Below, piece after piece: positions 1 through 9,470 of a stretch of DNA of 64,000 nucleotides (position 1 is the stretch's first letter; each line of letters starts with the position of its first letter). Both the position numbers and the translations under genes were made by a program. The DNA comes from Euglena gracilis (taxonomy: Eukaryota; Euglenida; Euglenophyceae; Euglenales), in the NCBI GenBank assembly GCA_039621445.1, contig CP154956.1, positions 24,664,743 through 24,728,742 of the forward strand, read 5' to 3'. The notes under the pieces were generated by a model. It saw only the letters and a program-made list of their open reading frames with translations, did not search any database and was not told where the DNA came from.

Positions 1-158
1 CAACCAAGCCGGCGCAGAGGAAAGCATTTCCCAACAATTTTCGGCGCTTTGATTCGCACCGGGGCCCAACCCAGACCCCATGCCGAGGAAAGCCTGCTCT
101 CACCCCGCACCAACGCTCTGGGTCGCCGTTGCCCCCGCCGGCGGATGTGTCGGAGCAG

Positions 159-361
159 CGCCGCCGCCGCCGGCCGGGCCGGCCGACGGGGCTCAGCAGC
201 GCCGCGTCCGCCGGGGCCCGGGCGTAGGCGTAGGCGTGGGGCGGGACCTGCAGCGTCCGCCCCGCCGGCCCCGCCGGCGCCGCCCCCTCCAGCCGGGGCC
301 CACTGCCCCGCGGGGTGTCCAGCAGCATCACCTCGGTGAAGTTCCGCCGGCCCGGGCCACG
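159..361 (-). CDS. Fused E+F exon of the repeat gene
   Basis: The minus frame reads R-R-N-F-T-E-V-M-L-L-D-T-P-R-G, then a G/A/P stretch with L-Q-V-P-P-H-A-Y-A, then A-D-A-A-L-L-S-P-V-G-R-P and an Arg run ending C-S. The first half matches the E exons at 1.1, 2.8 and 4.6 kb. The second half matches the separate F exons at 0.63 and 1.88 kb. Here the two halves are contiguous, so this repeat lacks the E-F intron seen in its neighbours. The upstream edge is CCGGAGCAG, and 21 nt later comes the Phe codon of F-T-E-V, the same spacing as in the E block at 1.2 kb. This is the most 3' block of the gene in the window. Confidence 0.65.
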
Positions 362-631
362 CTGCTCCGGCCATGGCCGGGGACGGACAGTGGGCAAAAA
401 GGGGTCCCAACCCAGTGCCCCTCGCGGGAAACGGTCACCGGACTGGTCGGCCAGGGCCAGGCGCCTTGACAACATCCAACGCTGACAGGTCGTCAGCGGG
501 TGCCGCGGACGCTGACAACCTCCCCGGGTGACAGCAGGTTTCTTGTTGCCAACCCCGGGGGGGGTGCCTTGTGCTATGGGTACCCGCCCGTAGTCCCACA
601 AACGTGCATCACCCCCAAAAGCATGGAGCAG

Positions 632-695
632 TGCCCCCGCTGCAGACCGGGCCGGTGGACAGGGCTCAGGAAGGCCGTATCCACAGGCTCCCCAC
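632..695 (-). CDS. F exon of the repeat gene
   Basis: A short block reading G-E-P-V-D-T-A-F-L-S-P-V-H-R-P-G-L-Q-R-G-H-C-S. It is nearly identical to the F block at 1.88 kb and aligns with the tails of the fused block at 159 and of the D blocks. It holds one Ser-Pro site. Its 3' edge CTGCTCC is complementary to GGAGCAG, which precedes the next block at 361. The DNA between them (362-631) is a GC-rich intron containing CTGACAG-type minisatellite remnants and no other feature. Confidence 0.6.
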
Positions 696-1116
696 CAGAG
701 GTAGGAGACGTCTCCCTTCGCTGGGCATCAGGGGACTCCCGGGCAGGGGGTGTGGGGACGGACCCCGGGAGCTGAGATCCGCTTTTGGAGAATGAACAGG
801 GTGAATCATACCTTGGGCCAAGCGAACTCACCTGGATTCCAGGTGACTCCTGAACTCACCTGGAAATCTGGCTCTTTGGGCCAGCCTGTGCAGGTGGGGG
901 GGGAGGGGGCGGACATTCAAATAACGAAGGAAGCTGTGGCTCAATTTGATGTGCACATATGTATGCCGCGAAAACTCTCAAAACATGAACAGCAGGTTGG
1001 TGTTCACACACAACATAATACAGCAAACATGCAAAGGCGCCTTTCCTGACCAGACAAACAACCACACGCGGATGCGCGGTGACCGCCGGGGCCCGCTCGG
1101 CCGGGCCGGGGACGAG

Positions 1117-1214
1117 GTGCGGCGGCGTGTCGGGCGTCACCCCCAGCCGCAGCCCGCCGCCGCGCGGGGTGTCCAGCACCATCACCTCCGTGAAGCCCCG
1201 CCGGGAGGGACGGC
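1117..1214 (-). CDS. E exon of the repeat gene
   Basis: Reads R-R-G-F-T-E-V-M-V-L-D-T-P-R-G-G-G-L-R-L-G and then loses similarity. Against the other E blocks it has synonymous changes (ACC/ACG Thr, CGG/CGC Arg) and conservative ones (Leu/Val), as expected for selected coding sequence. The upstream edge GGCGCAG pairs, with one mismatch, with CTGCTCC at the end of the preceding F block. Downstream, 696-1116 is an intron with an AT-richer middle and no recognised element. Confidence 0.6.
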
Positions 1215-1882
1215 GCTGCGCCACCCGCGGGGTTGGCTGTGGCGGGGTCGACCAAAACTGGAAAGGAAAAACAAAGAAGAAATCGAACACAAAGGCCAAC
1301 TGGTCGCTAACATACAGGGGTGGTTCCTGAGCTCTGGCATTTTTAGAACCAGAACGAAGAGGGAAATGCCCCCGGGGATTACCGATGATGGTCCCACCCC
1401 CCTCGAAGGATTGTCACCTGACAAGTCGCCCAGTGCAAACCTAATTGCAACTTTCCAAAAAGGGCGCTGAGCACAATGGACTGTCTAACATGAAAATCAA
1501 CCACTACAGGCCTGAAAATGACACCTTCCCGGGGGCCGTGGCAACGTCACGGGGTGGCAACTTCTCGGGGGGGGGGTATTCCATTTCCAAAATTCATTTC
1601 AGGAAATTTTTTATTAATTCATCACAACTTCCTAACCCGAACCTGAATTTTGACCCTGTCCACATACGTCGAGGTAAAATAATTGTGGGAAAGTCTACAT
1701 TGCATAGCATTGGCCCCCTGGACTCTACCACCCACAAAGCTTGTTTCTTGTTTTAACATTTTGAAATGACAGAAGGCAAGAAAAGACTGGCACAATCCCA
1801 GGTCAGAATTCTGTCTTCTCAGCACAATCATCACTGCCATCAATCGTCCTCATGGAGGCCCCACCCCCTTCCCCAGGAGCAG

Positions 1883-1947
1883 TGCCCCCGCTGCAGACCG
1901 GGCTGGTGGACAGGGCTCATGAAGGCTGCGTCCACCGGCTCCCCAGC
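1883..1947 (-). CDS. F exon of the repeat gene
   Basis: Reads G-E-P-V-D-A-A-F-M-S-P-V-H-Q-P-G-L-Q-R-G-H-C-S. Compared with the F block at 632 it differs by Thr/Ala, Leu/Met and Arg/Gln, and by some silent third-base changes. It provides the D-A-A-x-M-S-P core of the repeat. The following intron (1215-1882) is ordinary single-copy-looking DNA with a G run near 1570. Confidence 0.6.
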
Positions 1948-2224
1948 CGCCCTCCGTTGGGCCGGGTCCAGGGGCTCTGGGATGGCTCTGGGGGCGGGCA
2001 CCGATGCCCCGAGAGCTGATGCGACCTTGCCCCCCCCCCAAGAATTGGACGGAAAGCACTGGTGAGGGAATCCTATGGAAACCCTGTGGGTGGTCGACAC
2101 CCCCAACAGGTGGGTCAGGGTGGTTCCGACCTGGCTCCCTTCTGTTTCAAGTCGAAAATGTCCTTCGACACCGAAGGAATTTTTTTCTCGGCCGGTTCCA
2201 TCGTGGGGGTTGGGGCAGCCTAAC

Positions 2225-2352
2225 CCTCTGCCCCCCCCCCCCCCGTCCAACGACCACTAATGTTCATCTCCGACCAGGGTGGGGGCGCGGTTGCTAAAAA
2301 AGCCAAAATTTGTCTCCGACCATGGGGGGGGTTATTAGACAGGGGGGGGGGT
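2225..2352. repeat. GTCCAACGACC-family inverted-repeat element (short form)
   Basis: It begins with a C run plus GTCCAACGACC and ends with GTTATTAGACAGG plus a G run. Inside are two copies of an AATGTTCRTCTCYGACC-like phrase. The same layout recurs at 17,650, 23,440 and 24,050 and in their second copies. It lies in the intron between the E block at 2.84 kb and the F block at 1.95 kb. The rest of that intron (1948-2837) holds no coding signal that I can see. Confidence 0.5.
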
Positions 2353-2837
2353 GGACCTCAGGTGGACAAAGATGGGGGTCACTGGACAAGTCCTGTCGTT
2401 GGACAACGGGAAATTTGGGGGAGGAAATTTGACTCAACTCTGCATATTTAAAAACCCGTCCCTTCAAAAAAATAATAGAGCAGCTTTGAACAGTCATTCA
2501 TATGGAATTTCATCAGTCCATCAGTCCATCATCACCAGTCCATCCCGCCACCCACAACAAATTGGCTGGCAGAGAAGGGGGGGGTTCAATGTCTGGGGAA
2601 GATCAACTGCTGGGTGACGATACCCTTTCTGTGCAAGGAAGGTGACCCCAGGTGGAGAGGGGCACCCAACCGTACCTAATGGGGAAACAGGAAAGCTAGC
2701 GGAGCCTGACAACTTTCTAAAATGACAGGTTGGCGGGGACCCTGGAACTTTCCAGGACAAGACCCTACACAGGACCATGATTATCCCTCTCTTTGGTTCC
2801 GCGCTGCAGGCGTGGCCCGGTCAGTCAGGCGGGAGGT

Positions 2838-2953
2838 GTGACGCGGGACCTGCAGCATCGGCCCCTCCGGCACCACCACCTCCAGCCGGGGCCCGGGGCC
2901 CCGCGGGGTGTCCAGCACCATCACCTCCGTGTAGCCCCGCCCCTGTGGCGGCC
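2838..2953 (-). CDS. E exon of the repeat gene
   Basis: Reads R-G-Y-T-E-V-M-V-L-D-T-P-R-G-P-G-P-R-L-E, then V-V-V-P-E-G-P-M-L-Q-V-P-R-H. The L-Q-V-P phrase recurs in the fused block at 159, showing that the match extends past the motif core. Its upstream edge CGAGCAGGGCC is complementary over about 10 nt to GGGCCCTGCTC, which ends the preceding D block at 3,841. This is one of the clearest complementary intron-end pairs in the window. Confidence 0.65.
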
Positions 2954-3840
2954 CTGCTCGCTGAGGCGCACGGAATATTTTCCTCCAACAATTTCCATAT
3001 TTCCACAATTAGTATGTCCCCAAAAATGTAATCAAAATATGCCCATGTGGCATTCCTTCCCACTGCCAGACTGCTCTGGCCTGCTCCTCTCCTCTGTAAT
3101 GAGCAATTTGGCTGAAACCACCAAACCAATAGCCCCCCCAAATATAAAGCCCTCCCTGGCTTTATATTTGGACGGGATTTCATGACCCTCAGGGGGGGTT
3201 AATATTTGGGGGAGAAAATAAAACTTTTTCGGATAGCCTCTATGACCTTCAGTGGCCTCAATTGTGGCCAAATACCAATTTTATGCCAAATTTTCGTTGT
3301 GTACCCCCTATTTTCGCAGAAATGTGCAATTCTTATCCAAAAATGGAGCATCTCTGGTGAAAAAATGTTGCATCCACCCAAAGTTTTTCTGCTTTTTTTC
3401 CTGACTGACACCAGCGTCTGGCTGCACGTCGGGGGGGGGGGGCTTTGCATTTGGGCGACAAAACCAAACCCCCTGGGGGGGGCTTTATATTTGGGGGGTT
3501 GCTTTGGGGGGTGAAAAAAACATTTTGGGACTTTGCAAAAAGGCTCAAAGATGAGAAAAATTTGTCCCAGGTGAAAAAAAGGGCCAAATATAGAATTTAT
3601 CTGAGACAAAAAATTATACAGGCAAAAAAAAGCCAGTATAATAAGCCAGGAAAAATTGCAAAAAAAACAAAACCCGCATTTTGTCACCCCCTCCCAGCCG
3701 GCCAAAGGCCACCTTCCTGTCAGAGGCAGATGGGAACTCAACTCAGCGATGGCAGCCATGGAAGAGGAGAAGAAAATGGCAGCTGTGGGGAAATCCCAAA
3801 CCAACCAAGAAATTGGAGGTCAGACACGACCGGGAGAGCA
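2954..3840. other. Intron with AT-rich inverted repeats
   Basis: No coding signal on either strand. At 3,138-3,172 the phrases AAATATAAAGCC and GGCTTTATATTT form a hairpin. Related GGCTTTATATTTGG phrases recur at 3,480-3,500, suggesting a decayed terminal-inverted-repeat element. The long open frames here arise from low-complexity A and G runs. Confidence 0.4.
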
Positions 3841-4060
3841 GGGCCCCCGCCGCATGCCGTGGACGGGGCTCAGCAGCGCCGCGTCCACCGGGGCCGCAGG
3901 GGACGTGGCCCGTGCCTGGGGTGGCGGGGAGGCCCGTGGCGAGTCCAGCAGCGTCAGGTCCGCGGCCCCCAGCGGGTCCTCCCGCGGGGCGGTCAGCCAG
4001 TCGACCGACAGCGGCGTATGCTTCGGGGCTCCGCCAGGCACGGAGGGCGCCGCCCGGACG
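3841..4060 (-). CDS. D exon of the repeat gene (full repeat unit)
   Basis: One uninterrupted block holds all three cores: L-S-V-D-W-L-T-A-P-R-E-D-P-L, then L-T-L-L-D-S-P-R-A-S, then P-V-D-A-A-L-L-S-P-V-H-G-M. These correspond to B, A/E and A/F material that is split into separate exons elsewhere. It is over 90% identical to the D block at 4,988. Among the three D blocks about ten differences are silent and about six change the residue, in this frame. The upstream edge GGACCGTC matches the other D blocks. The downstream edge GGGCCCTGCTC pairs with the start of the next E exon. Confidence 0.7.
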
Positions 4061-4639
4061 GTCCCTCAACAATGTCCTCTTCACACTTCACCGATACTGC
4101 CAATTTGAAAAGATAAAGAGGATTGATGAACCTGTGATGCAGATTTAGGACTCAGAAAACGTCTGACGGTCTTGGGAGTAAAAGATGGAACTTCATCATG
4201 AAGGTTGAAGCAACATCAGCCCGGCGCAACAGCCGTGCACCAGCAGCGTGCAATTGCAAAAGGTTCCCCCAATCAAACGTTGGCCAGAAATTCCTATCTG
4301 TCAGAAGGTGGGGTGGGGTTCAACTACAACTCTAACTTCTAACTAAATTCCCCCATGGTGGCCTCACAGCAAGCAGTGCCCTCGTCCATCACCCTCCGCT
4401 GAGCCATGTTCGGGCTGGCCCTGCCGGGACCCTGCCGTTCCATCCAAGCCGGACGCGCACCCCACCCCTTTTTGTTGTCACGCACACACATGGGTGCTTG
4501 TTCTGATGCCGGGGGTCTTCGCTGCATGTCGTATTGCAACCCGCAGGGAATTGAGTGAGAGACCAGTCCCCCCCTCCGGCCCAGTGGTTGGGTTTCTGGA
4601 AGGGGCCCGGTCGGCCCGGGCGTAAGCGTGGTGGGGGAC
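4061..4639. other. Intron between E and D exons
   Basis: Mixed-composition DNA without coding motifs or long repeats. Its minus-strand 5' end GGTCCCCCA is complementary to its 3' end TGAGGGACC with one G-T pairing. Confidence 0.45.
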
Positions 4640-4757
4640 CGGCAGCGCCGGCGCCGCCGCCGCCCCCTCCGGCCCAGGCCCCTCCGGCTGGGGCCTGCCT
4701 CCCCGTGGGCTGTCCAGCAGCAGCACCTCCGAGGCGTTCCGTCGGGACGGGACTCCC
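4640..4757 (-). CDS. E exon of the repeat gene
   Basis: Reads R-R-N-A-S-E-V-L-L-L-D-S-P-R-G-G-R-P-Q-P-E-G, the most divergent E block (Thr to Ser, Met to Leu, Thr-Pro to Ser-Pro). The downstream bases still spell P-H-H-A-Y-A, like the fused block at 159, but the chain appears to leave the exon at CCGGTCCCCCAC. The upstream edge GGAGCAGGG is exactly complementary to CCCTGCTCC at the end of the D block at 4,988, across a small intron of about 230 bp. Confidence 0.6.
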
Positions 4758-4987
4758 CTGCTCCGCCGTGACCCTCCCCCTCCCCGAGGCTCGGACCAGC
4801 TACACAGACCAGCGTGGGCCAGCAATCCAGGCCTGGAATGCTGAGCAACGGGAAAAAGTCAGGCATGGGCGAAAATGCAATCCGGCAGTTACACAGTTGC
4901 ACAACAGCTACTGATAAAATAGACGAAAAGGGCCGGGTGCAACCTGTCCCAATATGACCACAAAAGACAAATGGCGATGACGGGAGC

Positions 4988-5209
4988 AGGGCCCCCGCCG
5001 CATGCCGTGGACGGGGCTCAGCAGCGCCGCGTCCACCGGGGCCTCAGGGGACGTGGCCCGTGCCTGGGGTGGCGGGGAGGCCCGTGGCGAGTCCAGCAGC
5101 GTCAGGTCCGCGGCCTCCAGTGGGTCGCCCCGCGGGGCGGTCAGCCAATCGACCGACAGTGGCGCGCGCTTCGGGGCTCCGCCAGGCACGGAGGGCGCCG
5201 CCCGGACGG
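4988..5209 (-). CDS. D exon of the repeat gene (full repeat unit)
   Basis: Reads G-G-A-P-K-R-A-P-L-S-V-D-W-L-T-A-P-R-G-D, then D-L-T-L-L-D-S-P-R-A-S, then P-V-D-A-A-L-L-S-P-V-H-G-M-R-R-G. Compared with the block at 3,841 it has GAC/GAT Asp and CCG/CCA Pro silent changes and a handful of replacements (His/Arg, Glu/Gly, Gly/Glu). Three proline-directed Ser/Thr sites are present. Confidence 0.7.
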
Positions 5210-5346
5210 TCCCCCACTCCCAACAGCGGCCATGTGATGAGGAGGGTGGTAACTGCCCAGGGGGAAGATGGGTGGGCTGAGGCCCCCTCCCCCTCCCTTT
5301 GCCTCCCCCTGCCCACCCCAGCACGCGGACCCAAAGTGGCCCTTTC

Positions 5347-5427
5347 CACAAAGCGGCCCCCTCTTTGGCTCGGGGCGCGTCGGGGGCTTCCTGCTCATCG
5401 TCTCCGGCAGACTGCTGCACTGCACAT
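5347..5427 (-). CDS. C exon of the repeat gene
   Basis: Reads V-Q-Q-S-A-G-D-D-E-Q-E-A-P-D-A-P-R-A-K-E, a polar acidic segment found only here and at 6,876. Aligning the two gives about 11 substitutions, six of them silent in this frame and only two silent in the competing plus frame. That sets strand and frame. It lies between two D blocks, so the order here is C-D-C-D. Confidence 0.65.
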
Positions 5428-5927
5428 CCCCCTCTGCCCATTACATGTTGCCCCCCACGTTGCTGTTAAGCACAAGAGCAGTGGGTTGGCTTCCACACAA
5501 TGACGTCCAGGAGCCGGGGTGTGCATGGCAGAAGACCGGGTGGAATCGACAGGTGGGGCTGGCTTGGGGGATGGTGGGGTGGGGGCGGCGGTGGTAGTGG
5601 GCGGCGGCGGGGGCGACCCTGGGCGGCGGACTTCGATGCCATCGGGTGGAGCCAGGAGCGGTGAGCCTCTGCCGCAAGAAGAAGAGAAGAAGGAAGAGGA
5701 GTCTGAATGGCGAGTGGGTGGGTGAGCGTGCGTCCTCGCACATGTGTATTTGCGCACACATGTGCAAAGGCGCTGGGGTGTTCTATTGCCCGACCCACCA
5801 AAAACCAACCTGCCTGGCCACCCACCCACCCACCCACCCACCCACCCACCCACCCACCCACCCACACGCAGGCACCATTGGCTCACACAGACTGCGATGC
5901 CCCTCAAGCAGGCCAGCCCTGTATGGG
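5428..5927. other. Intron containing a (CCCA)n array
   Basis: Contains a GT/GGC-rich stretch at 5,560-5,640, an AGA-rich stretch at 5,680-5,710 and twelve or so CCCA units at 5,818-5,864. No coding motif. On the minus strand the 5' end TCTCCCCCAT is partly complementary to the 3' end GGGGGATGT. Confidence 0.5.
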
Positions 5928-6114
5928 GGAGACGGTGGGCGGACGGCAGCGCGCACTGGGGAAACTGGCCGCCCCGGCAGGGAGGCCCGCGGCGAGTCCA
6001 GCAGCGTCAGGTCTGCGGCCCCCAGCGGGTCCTCCCGCGGGGCGGTCAGCCAGTTGACTGACAGCGGCGCCCGCTTCGGGGCTCCACCGGGCACGGATGG
6101 CGCCGCCCGGACGG
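5928..6114 (-). CDS. D-type exon with alternative tail
   Basis: The first part is like the other D blocks (G-A-P-K-R-A-P-L-S-V-N-W-L-T-A-P-R-E-D-P-L and L-T-L-L-D-S-P-R-A-S). The tail is G-R-P-V-S-P-V-R-A-A-V-R-P-P-S-P instead of P-V-D-A-A-L-L-S-P-V. That tail is shared with the block at 8,918, so the two D subtypes differ by exchange of the last module. The Asp of V-D-W is Asn here. Confidence 0.65.
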
Positions 6115-6875
6115 TCACCCCCACCCCGCTGGGGGGGGGGGGGTGGCTGACAAGTGCCGAGAGGGGATGATGGGCGGGCCCCTGGGAAGTTGTCCCCCTG
6201 GCAAGTCAGTGAGTAGCCCCTCATAAATGCGCACCATCCTGGTTGCACCCCCCAAATGGGTGTGAACCACCGAACCAAAACTTCTGAGGCCTAATGCGTC
6301 CCAATGCACTGTGTTTTGGGTGAGTTTGGGCCACTTTGGCCACGTATAGCTGAGTTTTGACCGACTTTGGGCAATTTGACCCATTTTTGAGCAATGTTGG
6401 GTAATTTTGTTCAATTTTTTCAATTTCTGTTTCCATCCTGATGAGTCCGCACCCCGCAGGGGCCAAGCGTCACGCAGTGCCCTGGAGTTTCCCACAGGCA
6501 ACGCCCCCCCTCCCCGGCAGGGCTGTATGGGACGGCCTGGGTGGTCAGACCCCCCCCCCACCCAGGAGGTAGGGGGGGTGTTGACCCCCCACCCACCCTG
6601 GCACCACCTGCTGAAAAAAAATGTCCTTCGGCGCCGAAGTCGCCGAACGAAAATTTTGACCTAAAATGGGAAGGCCTGGTGGGGGGGGGGGGGTCGGCCT
6701 CCCCCCCTACCACCAGGGTGGGGTTGGGGTGGTCGAGCCAAGGACAAAGGAGTTTGGCTGGTTTCGCCCCAGGACCCCCCGGGCACTGTCTCCGGACAGG
6801 TCGGCAAATCTCTGGCGCCATATTCCCCTTTTGCTCCCCCCTCCCTGGCAACTGCTCATCCACACAGCTGGGTCC
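6115..6875. other. Intron
   Basis: Several runs of 9-14 G or C and a GGCGCCGAAG phrase typical of the dispersed elements here. A stretch at 6,300-6,420 repeats TTTTGGGCAATTTTGACC-like words. No coding signal. Confidence 0.4.
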
Positions 6876-6956
6876 TCAAAGCGGCCCCCTCTTCGGCACG
6901 TGGCGCGTCGGGGGCATCCTGTTCGGCGTCTCCAGCGGACTGCTGCGCGGCACGCC
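6876..6956 (-). CDS. C exon of the repeat gene
   Basis: Reads A-A-Q-Q-S-A-G-D-A-E-Q-D-A-P-D-A-P-R-A-E. It is the partner of the C block at 5,347. Replacements are mild (Ala/Asp, Asp/Glu, Glu/Lys, Ala/Val). Its upstream edge GTGCAGGGGG is complementary to CCCCCCTGTAC at the end of the block at 8,918. Confidence 0.65.
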   Translation of the reverse strand, partial: GVPRSSPLETPNRMPPTRHVPKRGPL

Positions 6957-7095
6957 CCCTGCACCCTGTGCTTCTTGTCCCCCCAAGAAAACCCGGAAAC
7001 TTTTTCAACCCACTGCCAACAGGAGAACAGGAAAATTCAATACTTTCGATGTTAGTTTCAAACACATATGGCATAAAGTCAGGCCCCCTTACCCA

Positions 7096-7270
7096 GGTAA
7101 GGGGTGGGTAAGGGGTGGGTAAGGGGTGGGTAAGGGGTGGGTAAGGGGGGGGTAAGGGGTGGGTAAGGGGTGGGTAAGGGGTGGGTAAGGGGGGGGGGTA
7201 AGGGGGGGGTAAGGGGTGGGTAAGGGGTGGGTAAGGGGTGGGTAAGGGGTGGGTAAGGGGTGGGTAAGAG
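7096..7270. repeat. 11-bp G-rich tandem array (TAAGGGGTGGG)n, first
   Basis: About 15 head-to-tail copies of TAAGGGGTGGG, with a few units having longer G runs. Four-G runs every 11 bp make it G-quadruplex-prone on the plus strand. The open frame on the opposite strand (Pro-Tyr-Pro-Pro-Leu-Thr units) is a by-product of the repeat. Confidence 0.9.
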
Positions 7271-7359
7271 GGGTTGGGGGGTGAGAATGAAGTGTATGGG
7301 GATGTTGTTTATTATGTTGGTTGACAAAATCCGCTCTTTGCCCTCAAAATCGACCAAAG

Positions 7360-7592
7360 ACGAGGATGAGGTTTATTTTTTTGCCGGGGGGGGGGGTCCG
7401 GGGGGGGGGCAGCCCCCCCCCCCCCCCCGGGCAATGGAGCAGTTCAATGGGTCCCGCTACTTGCCAACAAAATGAGGCAGAAACGAGGATGAGGTTTATT
7501 TTTTTGCAGGGGGGGGTACGGGGGTGTGGGGCGGGAGGCCTCCCCTGGGCAATGGAGCAGTTCAATGGGTCCCGCTACTTGCCATCAAAATG
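7360..7592. repeat. Direct repeat of about 110 bp between the G-rich arrays
   Basis: Two tandem copies of a unit that begins with GACGAGGATGAGG and runs through a G/C-run core. It ends with GCAATGGAGCAGTTCAATGG and CCCGCTACTTGCCA. The copies differ mainly in the length of their G and C runs. Confidence 0.8.
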
Positions 7593-7624
7593 ATGCATCC
7601 GAAAAATTTTTGTCCCGCATGACT

Positions 7625-7870
7625 TGGGGTAAGGGGTGGGTAAGGGGTGGGTAAGGGGGGGGGTAAGGGGTGGGTAAGGGGTGGATAAGGGGTGGGTAAG
7701 GGGTGGGTAAGGGGTGGGTAAGGGGTGGGTAAGGGGTGGGTAAGGGGTGGGTAAGGGGTGGGTAAGGGGTGGGTAAGGGGTGGGTAAGGGGTGGGTAAGG
7801 GGTGGGTAAGGGGCGGGTAAGGGGTGGGTAAGGGGTGGGTAAGGGGGGGTAAGGGGTAAGGGGGTGGTAA
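7625..7870. repeat. 11-bp G-rich tandem array (TAAGGGGTGGG)n, second
   Basis: Same unit as the array at 7,096, with about 21 copies. The two arrays bracket the 110-bp direct repeat, so the whole 7,096-7,870 block is a compound minisatellite inside an intron. Confidence 0.9.
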
Positions 7871-8309
7871 GGGGGCTTCACTTTGTGCCATGACTCGTTT
7901 CAAAAGCTTGAAAAGGCCTCAGGAAAAGGTCTGTTTCCAAAGAGTGTGGACCAATCCTTTGGAACAATCGTCGTGAGACAGGTCAGTAGAGGTAAGACAC
8001 AGGATCCAAGAAAACACCTTGGCAAATACAGAGGACAGAGGAGAATGTCTCTAGGGGGGGGGGTACAGGGAAAATACTGCCCAAGCGCCGTGAGTGCTGC
8101 AAGTGCACAAATGTTGCCATGCACAGGAGACCGGGAGGAATCCGCGGGTGGGGCTGGCTTGGGGGATGGTGGGGTGGTGGTGGTGGTGGTGGTAGGGGGT
8201 GACCCTGGGGTCAGGAGCGGTATGCCTCTGTGGCGAGAAAAAGGAAGAGCCATCACATGTATGCTCACAAATACAAACACAACCATGTAAACACGCTCCA
8301 ACAAACGTA

Positions 8310-8715
8310 CCCCCCCTATGTCCAATGACCGGTAACCTCTGTCCTCTGACCGGGGGGGGTGGTCGTTGGACATAGGGTAGTGACCAAAAAGGTGTCCTCT
8401 GACCGGGGGGGTGGTCGTTGGACATGGGGTCAAAAGAAAGTTGGTGGGTACCCGGGTCCCTAACCACCCAAAAATGCCCAAATTTTCCCTTCCGGCGCTT
8501 CGCGCCGAAAATTTTGGGCAATTTTGACAAATGTTTGTCCAAAAAGGGTCAAAAATGGCATTTTGGCCAATTTTTTGGCCAATTTTTGGGCAAAATTTTT
8601 CGTCCCGGCGCTTCACGCCGGGACCAAAAATTTGGTCAAACCTCCGAAAAGGTGTCCTCTAACCGGGGGGGGTGGTCATTGGACATAGGGGGGTCGTTGG
8701 ACATAGGGGGGGGGG
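8310..8715. mobile_element. TA-flanked inverted-repeat element, CCCCCCTATGTCCAA family
   Basis: The left end CCCCCCTATGTCCAATGACC is matched in inverse at the right end (GGTCATTGGACATAGGGG), with a second inner inverse copy. Both sides abut TA (8,308-8,309 and 8,716-8,717). The interior holds two hairpins built on CGGCGCTTCGCGCCG-like words. No transposase. TA flanks suggest a Tc1/mariner-type non-autonomous element, but the assignment is inference. Confidence 0.6.
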
Positions 8716-8740
8716 TACCAAAACACAAAAAAAAACAAAA

Positions 8741-8840
8741 CGCGCACGCACACACACACACAGAACACACACACACACACACACAACACAACACAACACA
8801 CAAATACACACACACACACACACACAACACACACACACAC
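8741..8840. repeat. CA microsatellite
   Basis: Interrupted (CA)n tract next to the 5' edge of the element at 8,310 and 80 bp from the coding block at 8,918. Confidence 0.9.
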
Positions 8841-8917
8841 CTGCGCATACACGCACGCACACGGGCGCTCATCCACACAGACCGCGATACAGACCTCTGT
8901 ACCAACCCTGTACAGGG

Positions 8918-9085
8918 GGGAAGGCGGCCGGACCGCAGCGTGCACCGGGGAGACCGGCCGCACCGCGGCCTGCAGCGGGCCGGGGCGCGAGGGAGGCCAG
9001 CCGGGGCTCCGCGCGGTGGGGCTGTCCAGCAGGTACGCCTCGTCCGGCAGCCGGGCGGCGCTGTCCACCGGGGACAGCATCCCCG
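8918..9085 (-). CDS. Repeat-gene exon with SPV/LLDSP/RPVSPV cores
   Basis: Reads M-L-S-P-V-D-S-A-A-R-L-P-D-E-A-Y-L-L-D-S-P, then R-S-P-G-W-P-P-S-R, then A-V-R-P-V-S-P-V-H-A-A-V-R-P-P-S-P. The last module is nearly identical to the tail of the D block at 5,928. At least five proline-directed serines in 55 residues. The 3' edge CCCCCCTGTAC is complementary to the start of the C block at 6,876. Confidence 0.65.
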
Positions 9086-9341
9086 GCAGGCCCCTGCAGG
9101 CATTGGCGTGAATGCCTGGACCCCTCCTGGGGGGGGAGTTGCCACCTGACCGGTCAGCCGGCACCAGCCGAAGTGAACGCTTCCCACCTGGGCCTGTAGC
9201 CCACTTTCCAGCAGGACAAATCAGTTGGAACAAGCCCCGAGGTGACAACCTTCCTGGGGGAGGTGGGCCGGGGGCCTTCGCTCGGGGGGGGAGACTCTTC
9301 ATCAATGCTAGCGAATGCAGAGGTGAGGAAGAGTCCCTCCC

Positions 9342-9470
9342 CCCAAATAATACTCCCCCCTCGGGCTGGGACTTCGGTGACCAAATTAACCCCCCCCCCC
9401 CCCCCCAATTTCGGGCCGACGACCCAGATTTTGACCTGGAAATATAAAAAAATAACAATCTTTGACGAAT
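9342..9470. repeat. Partial copy of the CCCAAATAATA element, inverted
   Basis: From CCCCAAATAATACTCCCC to the TTTTGACCTGGAAATAT phrase, this matches in reverse the right half of the element at 20,671-21,046, including the TTCGGCCCGAAATTGGGG word. A second CCCAAATAATACCCC end sits at 9,623. The interval 9,471-11,227 otherwise holds ordinary AT-rich DNA and the GC-rich island described at 10,300. Confidence 0.5.

Noticed and set aside
3841-5209. D blocks as plus-strand exons with an AG before and GT after the conserved edges
   Set aside because: GAGCAG and GACGGT borders do exist on the plus strand, but substitutions are mostly silent only in the minus frame, and the edges are explained by complementary intron ends.
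7096-7870. Pro-Tyr-Pro-Pro-Leu-Thr repeat protein on the minus strand
   Set aside because: A by-product of the 11-bp G-rich tandem repeat, open in more than one frame.
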